DNA of 64,000 bases, from positions 186,001 to 250,000 of the forward strand of contig NZ_QWEY01000001.1 in assembly GCF_003443995.1 (NCBI RefSeq). The letters run 5' to 3'. Positions 63,267 through 64,000 of this stretch are shown here, piece after piece; positions within the stretch are counted from its first letter, which is position 1; each line of letters begins with the position of its first letter. The DNA is from Pseudotabrizicola alkalilacus (GTDB lineage: Bacteria; Pseudomonadota; Alphaproteobacteria; Rhodobacterales; Rhodobacteraceae). The translations under genes were made by a program, and so were the position numbers. The notes below the pieces were generated by a model that saw only the letters and a list, made by a program, of their open reading frames with translations, had not been told where the DNA came from and searched no databases.

Positions 63267-64000
63267 CAGACGCCATTTCGAATGCCGCTTTCGTTTCGTT
63301 CAACTTCGGCAAGGGGTTGGGAGGGCATTACTTCAGCATGGCCGAAACGATCCGGTCCGGCATTTTTGCGGATCCTCTCGTCATCGACCTGGGCTTCCGC
63401 CCGGCACCCCCCCTCGACGGTCTGCGCACGCATGTCATCTACCATGGCTGGGTGGGCCACTGGACTGCTCGTAGACGATTGCGAGATGCTGTGGCGAAGG
63501 CGAACACGCAAGTTGTGTTCTGCTATGACATCCACGCCTACGACATTACGGCCTGGGCGCTGGCCAACACGCCCACACAGGTCGTCTATGTGAAATGCGG
63601 TGGACCAACCCTGACCCTCTACACCCCCAAGCCACACAATCTGATCGTCTACTCCGACGAGGATGATGCGTTCTTCGAGCGCCGGTTGGCCGGAGCCATT
63701 CGGGCGAAGATACCCAACCGGGTGTCCGAGACGAGCCTTGCCGCCAAACAGATCCCTCTGTCCCCCGAAGCAAAAGCCTGGCTTGATGCTCACAACGGCG
63801 CCGAGAAGATTGTTTGTATCGCGCGCCTATCACATTCCTATGCAAACAAGATTCAACGCGCAGTCGACTATCTGGAAGCGCAACGAAGGGCAGGGCGCCA
63901 AGCAACGCTGACTCTCATCGGCTATGTCCAGCACGAGGAGGTCATGAATGATCTGAAAACGCTGAACAGCGAATACGTGCAGATTCTCACCGATCCCTTC
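63263..64000 (+). CDS. GT4-type glycosyltransferase, N-terminal part (3' truncated by window)
   Basis: The frame from ATG 63263 runs open to the last base, 246 codons. The start NAAFVSFNFGKGLGGHYFSMAE fits a GT-B acceptor domain (glycine-rich loop). VVYVKCGGPTLTLYTPKPHNLIVYS closes the first Rossmann fold. The donor-domain entry IVCIARLSHSYANKIQRAVDYLEA with TLIGYVQHEEV is typical of GT4 enzymes. It probably adds a sugar to the repeat unit. ATG overlaps the MurB-like stop (ATGA). Donor and acceptor unknown. Confidence 0.75.
   Translation, partial: MTDAISNAAFVSFNFGKGLGGHYFSMAETIRSGIFADPLVIDLGFRPAPPLDGLRTHVIYHGWVGHWTARRRLRDAVAKANTQVVFCYDIHAYDITAWALANTPTQVVYVKCGGPTLTLYTPKPHNLIVYSDEDDAFFERRLAGAIRAKIPNRVSETSLAAKQIPLSPEAKAWLDAHNGAEKIVCIARLSHSYANKIQRAVDYLEAQRRAGRQATLTLIGYVQHEEVMNDLKTLNSEYVQILTDPF

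Overview
The window looks like chromosomal DNA from an alphaproteobacterium of the Rhodobacteraceae/Paracoccaceae (Rhodobacter-like) group. The evidence is high G+C (about 63-67 % in the stretches I counted), the enzyme repertoire (L-malyl-CoA/beta-methylmalyl-CoA lyase, short HisG with HisZ, a TIGR02302-type protein, an alphaproteobacterial flagellar gene block, a YjhX protein) and typical gene neighbourhoods. Genes are densely packed on both strands with many 4-bp ATGA, GTGA or TTGA stop/start overlaps. I see no rRNA, tRNA, insertion sequence, prophage or CRISPR array.

Layout. 1-4.1 kb: the end of an RTX calcium-binding protein, a DUF1244 protein, a PLP aminotransferase (dat), an isoprenylcysteine-methyltransferase-like protein and mcl1. 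4.1-13.4 kb: a GyrI-like protein, accA with a guanidinium-type SMR exporter, a PPOX-like flavoprotein, MgtC, plsC, ftsX-ftsE, a zinc-ribbon membrane protein, fadH and a small exported protein. 13.4-23.2 kb: hisS-hisZ-hisG, slyX with an AbrB-type membrane protein, the Kdo operon kdsD-kdsA-kdsB with a TusA-like gene, and a mobA cluster with a DUF2478 protein. 23.4-31.4 kb: a flagellar block made of two divergent operons. One is fliL, a small membrane protein, a motE-like gene, motA and a 760-aa exported protein. The other is fliF, fliH, fliN and fliP. They share a spacer holding a CtrA-like box. 31.4-37.7 kb: tlpA, argH, a tiny lipoprotein, a DUF2834 protein, lysA and the TIGR02302 protein.

37.7-43.6 kb is a catabolic cluster: an IclR regulator diverges from a YjbR-like gene, a GH36 alpha-galactosidase, 2-keto-3-deoxygalactonate kinase, KDPGal aldolase and an SMP-30 lactonase. 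Together these would take alpha-galactosides to pyruvate and glyceraldehyde 3-phosphate by a De Ley-Doudoroff type route. The galactose dehydrogenase and galactonate dehydratase are not in the window. 43.6-51.6 kb holds ordinary housekeeping and transport genes: a TSUP permease, yjhX, a universal stress protein, an AGCS symporter, zapE, a GH13 alpha-glucosidase, a GNAT and serB. A 480-bp gene-free stretch upstream of yjhX is rich in hairpins.

52.1 kb to the end is an exopolysaccharide/capsule locus: Wzb-type phosphatase, Wzc-type tyrosine autokinase, UDP-glucose dehydrogenase, UDP-glucuronate 4-epimerase-like protein, AT3-SGNH acyltransferase, Wzx-type flippase, hexapeptide acetyltransferase, a MurA-like and a MurB-like enzyme, and a GT4 glycosyltransferase cut by the window end. 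The adjacent, overlapping MurA/MurB paralogues suggest that this polysaccharide contains a 3-O-lactyl (muramic-acid-type) sugar, and this is the most interesting hypothesis here. The locus also shows base-composition breaks, and a separate G+C-poor patch inside hisS suggests that the gene is mosaic.
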